Shown piece after piece: positions 5,476 to 15,085 of a stretch of DNA of 64,000 nucleotides. The stretch comes from Halobacteroides halobius DSM 5150 (GTDB lineage Bacteria > Bacillota > Halanaerobiia > Halobacteroidales > Halobacteroidaceae), in NCBI RefSeq assembly GCF_000328625.1, contig NC_019978.1, positions 620,001 to 684,000 of the forward strand, in the 5' to 3' direction. The position numbers and the translations under genes are program-made. The notes beneath the pieces were generated by a model. It ran no database searches and had not been told where the DNA came from. It saw only the letters and a list, made by a program, of their open reading frames with translations. Each line of letters starts with the position of its first letter. The first letter of the stretch is position 1.

Positions 5476-7542
5476 TTGGCTAAAGATAAGAATCTAGTGA
5501 TTGTAGAATCACCTGCTAAAGCAAAAACAATTAGCAAATTTTTGGGTTCAGATTTTACTGTAGAAGCATCAATGGGGCATGTCATAGACTTACCCAAAAG
5601 TCAATTAGGTGTTGATGTAGAAAATAATTTTGAGCCTAAATATATTACTATTCGAGGAAAAGGGAAAACATTACAAAAATTAAAGAGAAAAGCTAAAAAG
5701 AGTAAGGAAGTATTATTAGCAACTGACCCTGATCGAGAAGGGGAGGCTATTTCTTGGCATTTGGCCCGTGCTTTAAAGATGGATGAAGAGAGTGATTGTC
5801 GCATAGAATTTAATGAGATTACTAAATCAGCAGTACAAGATGCTTTAGAAGAACCACGAAGGATTGATCAAGATAGGGTAGATGCTCAACAAGCAAGAAG
5901 GGTTTTAGATAGGTTAGTGGGATATAAATTAAGTCCTTTATTATGGAAGAAAGTAAAGAAGGGTTTAAGTGCTGGTCGAGTTCAATCTGTTGCTGTTAGA
6001 ATTATTTGTGAGAGAGAAGAAGAAATTAAAGCATTTGAACCACAAGAATATTGGACTTTAGATACTAAACTTAAAGATAAGAACAAAGGTCAATTTAAAG
6101 CTAAATTATATAGAATTAATAATAAAAAATTTGCATTAGGTAGTAAACAAGAGACAGACCAGGTGATTTCAGAACTAAAAGAAGAAGATTTAAAAGTTTC
6201 TAAGATTAAGGAAGGGAAGAGAAGAAGGAACCCATCACCTCCATTTACTACTAGTAGTCTTCAGCAACAAGCCTCTAATTATCTACACTTTAGTACAAAA
6301 AAGACAATGTATTTAGCTCAACAACTTTATGAAGGAATTGATTTAGGCGCTGAAGGAACAGTAGGTTTAATCACCTATATGCGAACTGATTCTACTAGAA
6401 TTTCTAAGGAAGCTCAAGCCAATACTAGAGATTATATAGCTGATAATTTAGGAGATAAATATCTGCCTGATACTCCTAAAAAGTATAAGGCTAAATCTGG
6501 AGCACAAGATGCTCACGAGGCAATTAGACCAACATCTGTATTTAAAACTCCCCAAAAAGTGAAACAGTATTTAGGTAAACAGCAATATAAATTGTATAAG
6601 TTAATTTGGGAGCGGTTTGTTGCTAGTCAAATGAAACCTGCTGTATATAAAACCTTACGAGTTAATATTAAAGGAGAAAAATACTGGTTAAGGGCCAATG
6701 GCTCTCAACAAGTTTTCCCTGGCTTTTTAAAAGTTGATACGAGTAAACAGCAAAAGAAAGATAAAGAGCTACCTAGTCTTGAAGAAGGAGCGAAGATTGA
6801 TATAGTTGAACTACTCCCTGACCAACACTTTACTAAACCTCCTGCTAGATATAGTGAAGCTAAATTAGTTAAAACTTTAGAAAAAAAGGGAATTGGGCGT
6901 CCTAGTACTTATGCGGCTATAGTTGGGACAATAGAAAAGAGAGGTTATGTAACGAAAGAAAATAAGCGTTTTAAACCTACTGAATTAGGAGAGATAGTTA
7001 ATGGATTATTAGTAGAACATTTCCCTAATGTAACTAATGTTAAGTTTACTGCTCAATTAGAAGCTGATTTAGATAGAATTGAAGCAGGTAAAAATGATTG
7101 GATTGAGGTATTAAAAAGCTTTTATAGTCCTTTTTCTGATCGTCTAGAAGAAGCTAAGGAGAATATGGAACAAGTACAATTAGAAGAAAAGGAAACAGAT
7201 GTTATTTGTGAAAAATGTGGTAATAATATGGTGATCAAACATGGTCGCTATGGTAAGTTTTTAGCTTGCCCTGGTTTTCCTGATTGTAAGAATACAAAAC
7301 CTTTATTAGATAAAGTAGGAGTAAAGTGTCCTGAGTGTAAAGATGGAGATGTAGTAAAAAGAAAGAGCAAAAAGGGTAGAACTTTTTATGGATGTAGTAA
7401 TTATCCAGATTGTGAGTTTATGACATGGCATCAACCTGTAGAAAAGAAATGTCCTGAATGTGGAAAATTTTTAGTAGAAAAACGAACCAAGAAAGAAACT
7501 AAGCGGTATTGTATTAATTCAGATTGTGATTATGAAGAATAA
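5476..7542 (+). CDS. topA: DNA topoisomerase I (type IA)
   Basis: 688 aa from TTG 5476. This start is preferred over ATG 5461 because the SD GGAGGGG (5463-5469) would fall inside the reading frame if translation began at the ATG. The Toprim domain comes first (LVIVESPAKAKTI, later DPDREGEAISWH). The catalytic Tyr is in LITYMRTDS at about residue 301. Three C-terminal four-Cys zinc modules follow (CEKCG..CPGFPDC, CPECK..CSNYPDC, CPECG..CINSDC). It relaxes negative supercoils. trmFO and xerC, which follow topA in Bacillus, are absent. Confidence 0.97.
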   Translation: MAKDKNLVIVESPAKAKTISKFLGSDFTVEASMGHVIDLPKSQLGVDVENNFEPKYITIRGKGKTLQKLKRKAKKSKEVLLATDPDREGEAISWHLARALKMDEESDCRIEFNEITKSAVQDALEEPRRIDQDRVDAQQARRVLDRLVGYKLSPLLWKKVKKGLSAGRVQSVAVRIICEREEEIKAFEPQEYWTLDTKLKDKNKGQFKAKLYRINNKKFALGSKQETDQVISELKEEDLKVSKIKEGKRRRNPSPPFTTSSLQQQASNYLHFSTKKTMYLAQQLYEGIDLGAEGTVGLITYMRTDSTRISKEAQANTRDYIADNLGDKYLPDTPKKYKAKSGAQDAHEAIRPTSVFKTPQKVKQYLGKQQYKLYKLIWERFVASQMKPAVYKTLRVNIKGEKYWLRANGSQQVFPGFLKVDTSKQQKKDKELPSLEEGAKIDIVELLPDQHFTKPPARYSEAKLVKTLEKKGIGRPSTYAAIVGTIEKRGYVTKENKRFKPTELGEIVNGLLVEHFPNVTNVKFTAQLEADLDRIEAGKNDWIEVLKSFYSPFSDRLEEAKENMEQVQLEEKETDVICEKCGNNMVIKHGRYGKFLACPGFPDCKNTKPLLDKVGVKCPECKDGDVVKRKSKKGRTFYGCSNYPDCEFMTWHQPVEKKCPECGKFLVEKRTKKETKRYCINSDCDYEE

Positions 7543-7560
7543 GCATAGGAGGGATTTAAG

Positions 7561-8088
7561 ATGATGGAAGCAACAACAGTAATTGCTGTTAAGGATGATG
7601 ATCAAGTAGCTCTAGCGGGTGATGGTCAAGTTACAATGAAACATACTGTTATGAAGCATGGAGCTAATAAGATTAGGCGTCTTCATAATGAAGAAGTATT
7701 AGCAGGATTTGCTGGTACAGCAGCTGATGCATTTACTTTATTTGAAAAATTTGAAGGGAAGTTAGAGGAATTCCATGGTAATTTAAGACGCGCTGCAGTT
7801 GAATTGGCTAAAGAGTGGAGAACAGATAAAATGTTAAGAAAGCTAGAAGCTTTATTAATTGTTGCTAATGAAGAATCATTATTAGTTGTGTCAGGAACAG
7901 GGGATGTAATTGAGCCTGATGATGGTGTAACAGCAATTGGTTCAGGAGGTTCTTATGCGTTAGCTGCTGCTCGTGCTTTTATTCAATCATCTGATTTGAC
8001 AGCTTCACAGATAGCTAAAAAATCATTAGAGATTGCATCAGATATATGTATTTATACTAATGATAATATTACGGTAGAAGAAATATAA
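7561..8088 (+). CDS. hslV: ATP-dependent protease proteolytic subunit HslV (ClpQ/CodW)
   Basis: 175 aa. The proteasome-beta-like N-terminus [20 protein letters not shown] is preceded by four residues (MMEA). The nucleophile is therefore probably Thr5, exposed by removal of a short propeptide; many HslV proteins begin Met-Thr-Thr. The body keeps [12 protein letters not shown] and [16 protein letters not shown]. It forms a dodecamer capped by HslU and degrades proteins in the cytoplasm. It starts 12 bases ahead of hslU's translated unit and lies in the conserved hslVU-codY order of Firmicutes. SD TAGGAGGG. Confidence 0.96.
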   Translation: MMEATTVIAVKDDDQVALAGDGQVTMKHTVMKHGANKIRRLHNEEVLAGFAGTAADAFTLFEKFEGKLEEFHGNLRRAAVELAKEWRTDKMLRKLEALLIVANEESLLVVSGTGDVIEPDDGVTAIGSGGSYALAAARAFIQSSDLTASQIAKKSLEIASDICIYTNDNITVEEI

Positions 8089-8100
8089 GGGGGCTTAAAA

Positions 8101-9483
8101 ATGGAAGATTTAACTCCACGTGAGATAGTTAAGAAATTGGATAAATACATTGTTGGACAAAATGAAGCAAAAAAGTCAGTTGCAATTGCATTAAGAAATA
8201 GATATCGGCGTAAGAAATTAACAGTTGATTTAAGAGAGGAAGTAATCCCTAAAAATATTTTAATGATTGGCCCAACTGGAGTTGGAAAGACAGAAATAGC
8301 TCGTAGATTAGCTAAATTAGCTCAAGCTCCATTTATTAAAGTAGAAGTGAGTAAATTTACAGAAGTAGGTTATATGGGCCGCGATGTAGAATCAATGGTT
8401 AGGGATTTAGTGCGGACTGCTATGCGGATGATCCAGCAAGAAAAAATGAAAAATGTAGAAGAAAAAGCAGTCAAGTTAGCAGAAGAAAGAATTCTTGATG
8501 CACTATTACCTATGCCTAATAAACAGGATAATAATCCATTGCAAAATCTATTTGGTGAGTTTCAAGATAATGATACCCAAAATGATGAGCCAGACGAAAG
8601 AATTAAGCGTAGTCGTAATAAGCTACTAAAGAAGTTAAGATCAGGTGAGTTAGAGGAACGGATGATTGAGATCGAAGTAGAACAAAGCAACTCACAAATG
8701 GTTGAGGTTTTTTCTGGAGCTGGGGTAGAGGAATTAGGATTTAACTTTCAGGATATCTTTGGTGGTATGTTACCTAATCAAAAGGAGACAAAGAAAGTAT
8801 CCGTTAAAGAAGCAAGAGAAATACTAAAAGAAAAGGAAGCAAAAAAGTTAATAGATATGGATAAAGTTAGTCAAGAGGCTATAGAAAGGGTAGAACAAGC
8901 GGGGATTATATTCTTAGATGAGATTGATAAAATAGCTGGTAAAGAATCTGGTTCTAATCCTGACGTATCCCGGGAAGGAGTCCAACGTGATATTCTACCT
9001 ATTGTAGAAGGTTCAACGGTTAATACTAAATATGGTTCAGTAAAGACAGATCATATTTTATTTATTGCTGCTGGAGCATTTCATGTTGCTAATCCAACTG
9101 ATTTGATTCCTGAATTACAGGGAAGATTCCCAATTAGAGTAGAATTAAATAGTTTATCAAAAGATAACTTTAAAGAAATTTTAGTTGCACCAGAGAATGC
9201 ACTAACTAAACAATATAAAGCTTTGTTAGCTACAGAGGATTTAGATATTGAATTTACTGAAGGAGCAATTGATGAATTAGCAGAGATTGCTTTTAGGGTA
9301 AATGAACAAACTGAAAATATAGGAGCTCGAAGATTACATACTATTGTAGAAAAGTTATTAGAAGAATTATCTTTTACAGCACCAGAACTTGAGCAAGATA
9401 TAATTGAGATCGATCGAGAGTATGTTAAAGATAAGTTAGATGATGTAGTAGAAGATAAGGATTTAAGTAAGTATATACTTTAA
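8101..9483 (+). CDS. hslU: ATP-dependent protease ATPase subunit HslU (ClpY)
   Basis: 460 aa AAA+ unfoldase. It begins [20 protein letters not shown], with Walker [10 protein letters not shown] near residue 58, the family-specific GYMGRDVES pore-loop motif, and Walker [11 protein letters not shown] near 270. Between them lies the charged I-domain (about 110-250). Sensor and arginine-finger regions ([17 protein letters not shown]) are present. The C-terminus ends DLSKYIL, the tail that inserts into HslV. SD AAGGGGG; 12 bases after hslV. The two form one protease and are certainly co-transcribed. Confidence 0.97.
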   Translation: MEDLTPREIVKKLDKYIVGQNEAKKSVAIALRNRYRRKKLTVDLREEVIPKNILMIGPTGVGKTEIARRLAKLAQAPFIKVEVSKFTEVGYMGRDVESMVRDLVRTAMRMIQQEKMKNVEEKAVKLAEERILDALLPMPNKQDNNPLQNLFGEFQDNDTQNDEPDERIKRSRNKLLKKLRSGELEERMIEIEVEQSNSQMVEVFSGAGVEELGFNFQDIFGGMLPNQKETKKVSVKEAREILKEKEAKKLIDMDKVSQEAIERVEQAGIIFLDEIDKIAGKESGSNPDVSREGVQRDILPIVEGSTVNTKYGSVKTDHILFIAAGAFHVANPTDLIPELQGRFPIRVELNSLSKDNFKEILVAPENALTKQYKALLATEDLDIEFTEGAIDELAEIAFRVNEQTENIGARRLHTIVEKLLEELSFTAPELEQDIIEIDREYVKDKLDDVVEDKDLSKYIL

Positions 9484-9494
9484 AGTAATTTTAT

Positions 9495-9523
9495 TTGAAA
9501 TAAAAAACAAGTTTGTGTATAAT
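9495..9523 (+). promoter_or_regulatory. Sigma-A-type promoter for codY
   Basis: TTGAAA (9495-9500), an exact 17-base spacer, then TATAAT (9518-9523). It lies directly after the hslU stop and about 50 bases before the codY start, so codY can be expressed independently of hslVU. Confidence 0.8.
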
Positions 9524-9571
9524 TTAGATACCAGATGTGATAGAGAAGATGTTATTAAGGGGGACTTATTG

Positions 9572-10351
9572 ATGGATAGATTACTTACTAAAACCCGAAA
9601 GATAAATAGATTAATCCAATCCTCTGCAGGAAAATCAGTAGATTTTGAAGAAATGGCTAATGTACTAAGAGAATCTATAACTGCAAATGTTTATTTGGTT
9701 GATGAGCAGGGTAGGATATTAGGTCATAGCTTAGTTGATGAATTTGAATGTGATATAATGTTACAAGAAGTAATTAATCAAAATCATTTTCCTAGTGAAT
9801 ATAATGACTGGTTACTTGGTATTTATCATACTCAATCTAACTATGAACAAAAGCATGGTGCTTGTGTCTTTACTGATGATAAAGATTGTCTTTTCAAGCA
9901 AAAATTAACTACTATTGTGCCAATTAATGGTGGAGGAGAACGATTAGGGACTTTAATTTTAGCTAGATTTGATAAAGAATTTGAGTCAAGTGATTTATTA
10001 TTGGCTGAATATGGAGCTACTGTAGTAGGTATGGAAATTTTAAGATTAAAGAGTGATAAAAGAGAGAAAGCAGCCCGAAAGAAAGCAGCAGTTCAGATAG
10101 CATTAGATACTTTATCTTATTCTGAATTAGAAGCTGTTGAACATATCTTTGCAGAACTTGATGGTACAGAAGGTTTATTAGTAGCTAGTAAGATTGCTGA
10201 TAGAGTAGGAATCACTCGTTCAGTAATTGTTAATGCTTTACGAAAATTTGAAAGTGCAGGAGTAATTGAATCTAAATCTTTAGGAATGAAAGGCACGCAC
10301 ATTAAGATTTTAAATGATTATTTATTAGAAGAGCTTGACGATTTAAATTAG
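9572..10351 (+). CDS. codY: GTP-sensing pleiotropic transcriptional repressor CodY
   Basis: 259 aa, the standard CodY length, from ATG 9572 ([20 protein letters not shown]) with AAGGGGG about 8 bases upstream. An in-frame ATG at 9515 overlaps the promoter -10 and is rejected. An N-terminal GAF domain, which in the family senses branched-chain amino acids, is followed by a linker helix. A winged HTH completes it ([20 protein letters not shown] near 208-230, then [18 protein letters not shown]). CodY represses nitrogen, stationary-phase and often motility genes when nutrients are rich; the flagellar operon begins just downstream. Confidence 0.96.
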   Translation: MDRLLTKTRKINRLIQSSAGKSVDFEEMANVLRESITANVYLVDEQGRILGHSLVDEFECDIMLQEVINQNHFPSEYNDWLLGIYHTQSNYEQKHGACVFTDDKDCLFKQKLTTIVPINGGGERLGTLILARFDKEFESSDLLLAEYGATVVGMEILRLKSDKREKAARKKAAVQIALDTLSYSELEAVEHIFAELDGTEGLLVASKIADRVGITRSVIVNALRKFESAGVIESKSLGMKGTHIKILNDYLLEELDDLN

Positions 10352-10358
10352 TTGATTT

Positions 10359-10385
10359 AGGGTGTGGGAAGCCACGCCCTATTTT
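10359..10385 (+). terminator. Terminator after codY
   Basis: Stem AGGGTGTGG / CCACGCCCT (one G-T pair) with a GAAG tetraloop, followed by ATTTTTATG. It starts 8 bases after the codY stop, separating the hslVU-codY transcript from the flagellar operon. Confidence 0.85.
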
Positions 10386-10396
10386 TATGTTTGTTT

Positions 10397-10426
10397 TTGA
10401 ATTTTGTTAATTAATTTCTATATAGT
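10397..10426 (+). promoter_or_regulatory. Candidate sigma-A-type promoter of the flagellar operon
   Basis: TTGAAT (10397-10402), 18 bases, TATAGT (10421-10426). It would give a leader of about 155 bases before flgB. No good sigma-D promoter (TAAA / GCCGATAT) was seen in this gap. The match is fair, not decisive. Confidence 0.4.
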
Positions 10427-10541
10427 AAAAAAGAAACATTTATGTAGTAAACGGATTTATGATATTAATTGCTTTTATTTCATATACAATAATAACTCTT
10501 GAATTTTAGATTATATTTTTTGCAGGAATTTTAAATAAGAA

Positions 10542-10548
10542 TGTCGAA
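10542..10548 (+). promoter_or_regulatory. Candidate Spo0A (0A) box upstream of flgB
   Basis: TGTCGAA in the context AATGTCGAATTT matches the core 0A box. It lies 40 bases before the flgB ATG, downstream of the candidate promoter, where binding would be expected to block transcription. A 7-base match alone occurs by chance; the location is what makes it notable. Confidence 0.35.
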
Positions 10549-10588
10549 TTTTTAAATGAAGGTACTTTGATTAAAAGGAGGGGACTAG

Positions 10589-10993
10589 ATGGATCTTTTT
10601 GGACAGAACTTTGATTTATTACAGAAGTCATTAGATGGCTTATCTACTCGTCATAAAGCAATCTCTAGTAATATTGCTAATGTAGATACACCAGGTTATA
10701 AAAGAAGAAAAGTTAACTTTAAAGAACAATTAACTAAAGCATTAGATGGTAATAATAATTTAGCAATAACAGATAAAAGTCATATATCTTTAAATAGTAG
10801 AAGCATAAGTTCTGTAGAGCCTAAAGTTAGTATTGAAGAGGATACTAAAATAAGAAGTGATGGCAATAATGTTAGTATAGATGCTGAAATGGCTAATTTA
10901 GCTAAGAATACATTAGAGTATCAGGCTACAATTAAACAACTATCTAATCAATTTGGTCGATTGAATCTTGTGATAAAAAAAGGAGGTAAATAA
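10589..10993 (+). CDS. flgB: Flagellar proximal rod protein FlgB
   Basis: 134 aa. The N-terminal rod/hook signature SSNIANVDTPGYKRR lies near residues 28-43, and the C-terminal heptad region (AKNTLEYQATIKQLSNQF) packs in the axial structure. FlgB forms part of the rod outside the membrane, exported by the flagellar type III system without a cleaved signal. It is the first gene of the operon, after a 237-base regulatory gap, with SD AAAAGGAGGGG. Two bases separate it from flgC. Confidence 0.95.
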   Translation: MDLFGQNFDLLQKSLDGLSTRHKAISSNIANVDTPGYKRRKVNFKEQLTKALDGNNNLAITDKSHISLNSRSISSVEPKVSIEEDTKIRSDGNNVSIDAEMANLAKNTLEYQATIKQLSNQFGRLNLVIKKGGK

Positions 10994-10995
10994 TA

Positions 10996-11421
10996 GTGAG
11001 TTTGTTTAGAGGAATTAATATTAGTGCTTCCGGTTTAACAGCTCAGAGATTAAGAATGAATATTGTTTCTAGTAATATTGCTAATGTTAATACTACTCGA
11101 ACAGAAGAAGGTGGGCCTTATCAACGGAAAATGCCAGTTTTCAAATCTCGATTAGAAGATGAAATGGGAATGTTAAAAGAGGATGGGCCAACAGGAACTG
11201 GAGTGGTGGTTGAAGAGATTAAAGAGAGTAAAAAGGCTCCTAAGTTAGTTTATAATCCTCAACATCCAGATGCTAATGAAGCTGGTTATGTGAAAATGCC
11301 TAATATAAATATTGTCTCCGAAATGACAGATATGATATCGGCTACTAGATCGTATGAAGCAAATGTAACTGCTTTAAATTCAGCCAAGCAGATGGCAAAA
11401 AGTGCTTTAAAATTAGGTTAA
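10996..11421 (+). CDS. flgC: Flagellar basal-body rod protein FlgC
   Basis: 141 aa starting at GTG (SLFRGINISASGLTAQRLRM). The rod motif SSNIANVNTTRTEEGGPYQRK and the C-terminal signature MTDMISATRSYEANVTALNS mark it as FlgC. It is a rod subunit next to FlgB. It begins 2 bases after the flgB stop, and its SD AGGAGGT lies in the end of flgB, so translation is probably coupled. Confidence 0.96.
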   Translation: MSLFRGINISASGLTAQRLRMNIVSSNIANVNTTRTEEGGPYQRKMPVFKSRLEDEMGMLKEDGPTGTGVVVEEIKESKKAPKLVYNPQHPDANEAGYVKMPNINIVSEMTDMISATRSYEANVTALNSAKQMAKSALKLG

Positions 11422-11437
11422 AGAGGAGGGGGACTAG

Positions 11438-11737
11438 ATGGATATTAATAATGTTTCCAATCATAAATTAAATATTATTAATAATAAAGATTTAAAAACT
11501 GATAATCAGAAAAAGGATTCATCTTTTTCAAATGTACTACAAAAATCATTACAAGATGTTAATAAGCTACAACATCAAGCTAATCAAGCTAGTAAAGATT
11601 TAGCTTTAGGAAAAACAGATAATATACATAATGTAATGATAGCAGCCCAGAAAGCTAAATTATCTTTAAGTTTAACAACTAGTGTGAGAAATAAAGTAGT
11701 TGATGCCTATAAGGAGATTATGAGGATACAAGTCTGA
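11438..11737 (+). CDS. fliE: Flagellar hook-basal body complex protein FliE
   Basis: 99 aa. The FliE signature is in the C-terminal half: SFSNVLQKSLQDVNKLQHQA, then LALGKTDNIHNVMIAAQKA and RNKVVDAYKEIMRIQV. FliE links the MS ring to the rod and is the first exported substrate. ATG start with AGAGGAGGGGG, 16 bases after flgC. Length is typical. Confidence 0.95.
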   Translation: MDINNVSNHKLNIINNKDLKTDNQKKDSSFSNVLQKSLQDVNKLQHQANQASKDLALGKTDNIHNVMIAAQKAKLSLSLTTSVRNKVVDAYKEIMRIQV

Positions 11738-11770
11738 TGGAAGGGATATTAGTAGGATTGAGGTGGAAAT

Positions 11771-13315
11771 ATGGTTGAGAGTCTTTCGGAGATAAAAGAA
11801 CAGCTACAACAGCTATGGGTAAAAATGGATAAAAAAACTAAAATAATAATAGGTATTTCAGTATTAGCTACTATGATAGGAATAATAGGTTTAGTAGGTT
11901 GGGCAGGGCAACCAGCATATAAAGTTTTATTTAATAATCTAGCAAGTAAAGATGCAGGAGCAATAATTAATAAGTTGAAAGAAAAACAAGTTCCATATAA
12001 ACTAGAGAATCAAGGAGCAGCTATTTTAGTTCCTCAACAGCGAGTTTATCAACTTAGATTAGAGTTAGCTAGTAATGGTTTGCCTTCTGGTGGAGTTACT
12101 GGATTTGAGTTATTTGACCAGACTCAAATAGGAACTACTGATTTTGCTCAAAAGGTCAATTATATGAGAGCTTTATCTGGTGAATTATCTAGAACTATTA
12201 GACAATTTAATAATATTAGTTATGCTAAAGTAAAGATCACTCCAGCTAAAAATAGTATTTATACAGAAAGAGTACAACCAGCTAAGGCGTCAGTGCTTCT
12301 AAAATTGGATGGATATCAACAGTTATCAACTAAACAAGTAAAATCTATTGCTAACTTAGTAGCTGGTAGTGTAAAAGGATTGCAGCCTAATAAAGTAACT
12401 ATAGTTGATACAGCTGGAAACTTATTATCAGCTAAATTAGAATCTAAAAAAGGTAGTGCAACAACTTATAATCAACTAGAACTACAAAGTCAATTTGAGG
12501 GCGAAATAGAAAAAGATTTAAATATAATGTTAACTAAAGTTTTAGGAATGAATAATTTTGTAGTACGAGTTAATGCTAACCTGAATTTTAGCCAACGTAG
12601 TTTTAAAAGTACTAAGTACTCTCCTGTTGTAGATGACAGGGGAATTGTTCGTAGTAAGCAAACAAAAGAGGAAAGTGAAAAGGGAATTAGTAGTAGTCCA
12701 GAAGGAGTTCCAGGTACTACCTCTAATTTGCCACAATATAAAGTAACTGACCAGGAGCAACAAAGTCGAGAGAGTTCAGAAGAAATAATAAATTATGAAA
12801 TTAATAAAAAGATAGAAAAATATGTTCAATCTCCTGGTGACTTAGAACGATTATCTGTTTCAGTGATTGTTAACCAAAAATTAAATCAACAAAGAAAGAA
12901 TATGATTACTGAAGCTATTTCAGCTGCAGTAGGCTATAATAAGCAACGTGGGGATGAGATTAAAGTTGTGGGAATGAAATTTGATAATAGCTTAGAGCAG
13001 CAAATGAATCAACAGATCAATGCTCAAAATTCTCAACGAGAGACTTTATTGATGACTTTAGCAATTATAGTAGGTGCTTTAATTTTAATTGTATTATTTT
13101 TAATATATAGAAGAGGTCAAGATGATGAGCAAGATATCACACCAGGTCAAGAGGTTGATTATGTTGCAGGAGATGAAGTCAATGAAACTGCTGCTTCTGA
13201 AGAATTAGATCCACAAGAACAAGAAATAAGAAAGTTACAGCAAGAAATACGTGAGTTAGCAGTTGATCAGCCTGAGGAGATAGCAGAATTATTAAAAGGT
13301 TGGCTAGAAGAGTAA
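11771..13315 (+). CDS. fliF: Flagellar MS-ring protein FliF
   Basis: 514 aa. The first membrane helix is near residues 24-45 (IIIGISVLATMIGIIGL). Large periplasmic-type ring-building domains follow, with YKVLFNNLASKDAGAIINKL and VNYMRALSGELSRTI. The second membrane helix is near 420-445 (LLMTLAIIVGALILIVLFLI), and the acidic cytoplasmic tail ends EEIAELLKGWLEE, which binds FliG. About 26 copies form the membrane ring on which C-ring and export gate assemble. It ends 20 bases before fliG. Confidence 0.97.
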   Translation: MVESLSEIKEQLQQLWVKMDKKTKIIIGISVLATMIGIIGLVGWAGQPAYKVLFNNLASKDAGAIINKLKEKQVPYKLENQGAAILVPQQRVYQLRLELASNGLPSGGVTGFELFDQTQIGTTDFAQKVNYMRALSGELSRTIRQFNNISYAKVKITPAKNSIYTERVQPAKASVLLKLDGYQQLSTKQVKSIANLVAGSVKGLQPNKVTIVDTAGNLLSAKLESKKGSATTYNQLELQSQFEGEIEKDLNIMLTKVLGMNNFVVRVNANLNFSQRSFKSTKYSPVVDDRGIVRSKQTKEESEKGISSSPEGVPGTTSNLPQYKVTDQEQQSRESSEEIINYEINKKIEKYVQSPGDLERLSVSVIVNQKLNQQRKNMITEAISAAVGYNKQRGDEIKVVGMKFDNSLEQQMNQQINAQNSQRETLLMTLAIIVGALILIVLFLIYRRGQDDEQDITPGQEVDYVAGDEVNETAASEELDPQEQEIRKLQQEIRELAVDQPEEIAELLKGWLEE

Positions 13316-13335
13316 ATGATAAAGGAGGAAAATGG

Positions 13336-14340
13336 ATGCAGGGAGAACTATCAGGTAAACAAAAGGCTGCTATCTTAATGATTTCTTTAGGTCAAGATGC
13401 TTCGGCAGAGGTTTTTAAGCATTTAAATGATGATGAAATTGAAGAATTGACCTTAGAGATTGCTAATTTAAATAAGGTACCAGCTGATGTTAAAGAAGAA
13501 ATACTAGGGGAATTTCATCAAATGTGTGTAGCATATGATTATATTAGTCATGGTGGTATGGATTATGCTAAAGAAGTATTAGAGAAGGCTTTAGGAGAGT
13601 CAGAAGCTAATAATGTAATTGATCGTTTAACTGCTTCTTTACAAGTAAGACCTTTTGATCAATTAAGAAAGACTGATCCTGATCAGATTTTAAACTTTAT
13701 TCAAAATGAACACCCACAGACTATTGCTTTAATTTTAGCTTATTTAGATTCAGAACAAGCAGCGAGTGTTATGTCTGGGTTAGCACAAGATAAGCAGACT
13801 CAAGTTGCTAAGAGAATTGCTTTAATGGAACGCACTTCTCCAGATGTAATTAGAGAAGTAGAGCGGGTTTTAGAACAGAAGTTATCTTCTCTAATGACTA
13901 ATGAATATTCTCAAGCTGGAGGGATTGATTCTATTGTAGAGATCTTGAATTTATCTGATCGAGGAACAGAAAAAACAATTTTAGAGCAATTAGGTAGTGA
14001 TGATCCTGAATTAGCAGATGAAATTAAACAAAAGATGTTTGTTTTTGAGGATGTTACTTTACTTACTGATCGTGATATTCAAAGAATGTTACGGGAAGTT
14101 GAGAATGATGATTTAGCGTTAGCCTTAAAAGCAGCTAGTGATGAAGTAGCTGATAAGATCTTTAGTAATCAATCTAAGCGAGCAGCAGAAATGCTAAGAG
14201 AAAATATTGACTACTTAGGTCCAGTTAGAATTAGTGATGTAGAAGAAGCACAACAAAAAATTGTTAATGAAATTAGAAGACTAGAAGAAGAAGGTGAGAT
14301 TGTAATTGACCGCGGAGGGGGAGATGAGGTAATTGAGTAA
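13336..14340 (+). CDS. fliG: Flagellar motor switch protein FliG
   Basis: 334 aa from ATG 13336 (MQGELSGKQKAAILMISLGQ), chosen because AAAGGAGG lies 7 bases upstream. The N-domain contacts FliF. The middle domain has the EHPQ motif (NEHPQTIALILAYL). The C-terminal torque helix carries the alternating charges seen in TDRDIQRMLREVENDDLALA. It forms the rotor face that meets MotA. Its stop overlaps the fliH start by 8 bases. Confidence 0.97.
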   Translation: MQGELSGKQKAAILMISLGQDASAEVFKHLNDDEIEELTLEIANLNKVPADVKEEILGEFHQMCVAYDYISHGGMDYAKEVLEKALGESEANNVIDRLTASLQVRPFDQLRKTDPDQILNFIQNEHPQTIALILAYLDSEQAASVMSGLAQDKQTQVAKRIALMERTSPDVIREVERVLEQKLSSLMTNEYSQAGGIDSIVEILNLSDRGTEKTILEQLGSDDPELADEIKQKMFVFEDVTLLTDRDIQRMLREVENDDLALALKAASDEVADKIFSNQSKRAAEMLRENIDYLGPVRISDVEEAQQKIVNEIRRLEEEGEIVIDRGGGDEVIE

Positions 14341-15085
14341 TGTTATTAAATCTAATCAAGTTAAGTCTGGCAAGAAATTTAATTTTACTAAAGCTCCTCA
14401 ACGAGAGCAATCTCAAAATGAATCTTTAGCTAATGAATCAAAAATGCAAGCTGAGCAAATAGTAATTGAAGCTAAGAAAGAAGCTGAACAAATAATTGAT
14501 GATGCTAAAGAAGAAGCTAGACAAATTAAGCAGCAGGCTAAGCAAGAAGTTGAAGCTAAAGTAGAAGCTGCTGTAGCTGATGCTAAAGAAGAGGGATATC
14601 AAGCAGGATTTAACCAGGGCCAAGCTAAGGCCCAAGATGAGGTGACTGATAGAGTTAATCACCTTATAGATAATATAAATGCAGAGGTTAATAAAGTTTC
14701 TAAATTATTAGACAAAGAATTATCTACTTATAAAGTAGAGATGATTCAACTAGCAATAGCTATTAGTAAGCGAGTTATTAGACAGGAGCTTACTTTAAAT
14801 TCTAAAGCAGTCAAGGCTATAGTAGAAGATACTCTTAGTTTAATAGATGATGATACAGGAATAAAAGTGAGGGTTAACCCTAGTGATTTAGAGGTTTTAG
14901 ATGGTGCTCAAGAAGAGTTAGTAGTTGCTAATGGACGGCTAGATACGATCCAGTTAGTTGCTGATCAAAGTATTGAATTAGGAGGCTGTATTATAGAGAC
15001 AGATTTTGGTGGGATTGATGCTACTATTTCTTCACAGTTAGCAGAGATTGAAAATAAGTTATTGGAAGTGGGAGAAAGTGACTAA
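14333..15085 (+). CDS. fliH: Flagellar assembly protein FliH
   Basis: 250 aa beginning at TTG 14333, inside the end of fliG, with GGAGGGGG about 10 bases upstream. A long charged coiled coil occupies about residues 30-90 (AKKEAEQIIDDAKEEARQI), with Gly-spaced residues after it (EEGYQAGFNQGQAKAQDEV). The compact C-terminal domain resembles V/F-ATPase E/delta subunits. FliH holds the ATPase FliI at the export gate and restrains its activity. It overlaps fliI by 8 bases. Confidence 0.88.
   Translation: MSNVIKSNQVKSGKKFNFTKAPQREQSQNESLANESKMQAEQIVIEAKKEAEQIIDDAKEEARQIKQQAKQEVEAKVEAAVADAKEEGYQAGFNQGQAKAQDEVTDRVNHLIDNINAEVNKVSKLLDKELSTYKVEMIQLAIAISKRVIRQELTLNSKAVKAIVEDTLSLIDDDTGIKVRVNPSDLEVLDGAQEELVVANGRLDTIQLVADQSIELGGCIIETDFGGIDATISSQLAEIENKLLEVGESD

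Noticed and set aside
9515-9571. CodY start at ATG 9515
   Set aside because: It overlaps the -10 of a very good promoter and adds residues not seen in CodY. ATG 9572 gives the standard 259 aa.
12542-12763. Antisense ORF inside fliF (and similar opposite-strand ORFs within 27114-27326, 33364-33816, 57495-57866, 60469-60783)
   Set aside because: No SD, no family resemblance, and sequence fully explained by the plus-strand genes; shadow frames of AT-rich coding DNA.
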